Assembly (NCBI GenBank): GCA_009908585.1
Contig: JAAAOZ010000263.1
Location: forward strand, 1-6,018
Length of the DNA: 6,018 nucleotides
From: Chloroflexota bacterium
GTDB taxonomy: Bacteria; Chloroflexota; Anaerolineae; B4-G1; SLSP01
Direction of reading: 5' to 3'
Positions 5,419 through 6,018 of this stretch are shown piece after piece. The position numbers were made by a program, and so were the translations under genes. Within the stretch, counting starts at the first letter, position 1, and each line of letters opens with the position of its first letter. Under the pieces are notes generated by a model. It was given only the letters and a program-made list of their open reading frames with translations. It had not been told where the DNA came from and made no database searches.

Positions 5419-6018
5419 ATGAACAAATCTGGCGTTGACTCGTCCGTCCATATCGATCCTCGTCAACCGTTATCCAAAACGACCTTTGCCATCTTTGACG
5501 TCGAGACCACCGGTCTAGATCCGACCTACGGTCATCGCATCTGCGAGGTGGGATGTTTACGGGTGCGTAACGGCGTGGAATTGGAGCGCTTTGAAGCGTT
5601 GGTGGATCCAGGTCGCGACGTCTCACCGGGAGCCTTTCGCGTCAATCGCATCACATCAGAGATGCTGCGGGGCGCTTCGCCCTTTGACCAAATCGCCGGC
5701 CCGTTGCTGGCTGTGCTCAAGGACGCGGTGTTGGTCGCTCATAACGCGCCCTTTGATTTGGGCTTCTTGGTCGCGGAACTCGAGATTGCCCGTCAGCCCA
5801 TCCCTAACAACCCCGTGATCGACACCCTGGCCCTGACGCGCCGCGCTTATCATCTGCCTCGCAACAGCCTGTCCGCCGTCGTCGCCGCGTTGGACGTGAA
5901 GACCACGCCAACCCACCGGGCGTTGAGCGACGTGCAAGCCACGTGGGGCGTCTTGGAGCGGATGCTTCAGGATCTAAAGCGACGGCGCGGCATCACCACG
6001 TTGGGGCAACTGATCGAA
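5419..6018 (+). CDS. DnaQ-like DEDDh 3'-5' exonuclease (5' part, runs off the window)
   Basis: The frame is open for 200 codons from ATG 5419 to the window end without a stop, so the protein is 3'-truncated here. It is an RNase T/DnaQ-superfamily exonuclease with all five DEDDh residues visible: Asp27 and Glu29 in FDVETTGLD (ExoI), Asp113 in VAHNAPFDLGFL (ExoII), and His166 and Asp171 in HRALSDVQAT (ExoIII). Such enzymes remove nucleotides from 3' ends using two metal ions. They serve as the proofreading epsilon subunit of DNA polymerase III or as stand-alone or helicase-fused exonucleases. The ending KRRRGITTLGQLIE passes beyond the nuclease fold, so a further domain (for example DinG-like helicase) cannot be excluded. 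A moderate ribosome site (GGAAG, 5407-5411) precedes the start. An intrinsic terminator separates it from the previous gene. Confidence 0.93.
   Translation, partial: MNKSGVDSSVHIDPRQPLSKTTFAIFDVETTGLDPTYGHRICEVGCLRVRNGVELERFEALVDPGRDVSPGAFRVNRITSEMLRGASPFDQIAGPLLAVLKDAVLVAHNAPFDLGFLVAELEIARQPIPNNPVIDTLALTRRAYHLPRNSLSAVVAALDVKTTPTHRALSDVQATWGVLERMLQDLKRRRGITTLGQLIE

Noticed and set aside
5405..5422. Five-codon mini-ORF (MEALA) whose TGA overlaps the exonuclease ATG
   Set aside because: Frame arrangement ATGA suggests coupling, but there is no ribosome site before it and such short frames occur by chance.
1..6018. CRISPR array, tRNA/rRNA gene, transposase or phage genes
   Set aside because: No spaced repeats, no tRNA-like cloverleaf or rRNA motifs noticed, and all long coding frames are accounted for by housekeeping families.

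Overview
The window carries the 3' part of a bacterial division and cell-wall (dcw) cluster, all on the + strand: end of murB, ddl, ftsQ, ftsA and ftsZ. A small DUF1622 membrane-protein gene and the 5' part of a DnaQ-like 3'-5' exonuclease gene follow. The DNA is GC-rich, with clear Shine-Dalgarno sites before several genes. Gene order, the FtsQ and FtsZ sequence style and the DUF1622 gene suggest a Chloroflexota bacterium (Anaerolineae/Caldilineae-like). That assignment rests on family recall and is only moderately sure.

Layout: 1-179 MurB C-terminus; 180-249 short AT-rich spacer with the ddl ribosome site; 250-1434 D-alanine--D-alanine ligase; 1435-1581 spacer with a four-unit 7-bp tandem repeat and a perfect 10-bp tandem duplication; 1582-2394 ftsQ; 2395-3608 ftsA (restored end); 3609-3736 spacer/leader with two possible ftsZ starts; 3737-4816 ftsZ; 4848-4894 strong hairpin; 4937-5323 DUF1622 gene; 5348-5379 intrinsic terminator; 5419-6018 exonuclease gene running off the end. 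No gene-free stretch exceeds 300 bases.

MurB and Ddl supply UDP-MurNAc and D-Ala-D-Ala for peptidoglycan precursors. FtsZ forms the cytokinetic ring, FtsA anchors it to the membrane, and FtsQ is the bitopic divisome scaffold. The two downstream genes look like separate transcription units.

The main anomalies concern ftsQ/ftsA. As given, the two share one uninterrupted 702-codon frame with no stop between them, although an excellent Shine-Dalgarno plus GTG start (with a TAG overlapping the GTG in another frame) sits exactly where FtsA should begin. At the other end, the conserved membrane-targeting helix of FtsA is missing from the annotated frame but is encoded intact in the -1 frame (ending SPWWKRWWPWLRTLFPG, stop at 3606-3608). 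One extra G near 3537-3539 would restore it. Small sequencing or assembly indels are the simplest explanation. A real FtsQ-FtsA fusion with internal initiation, or recoding, is the interesting alternative. I did not find a clearly novel system in the window.
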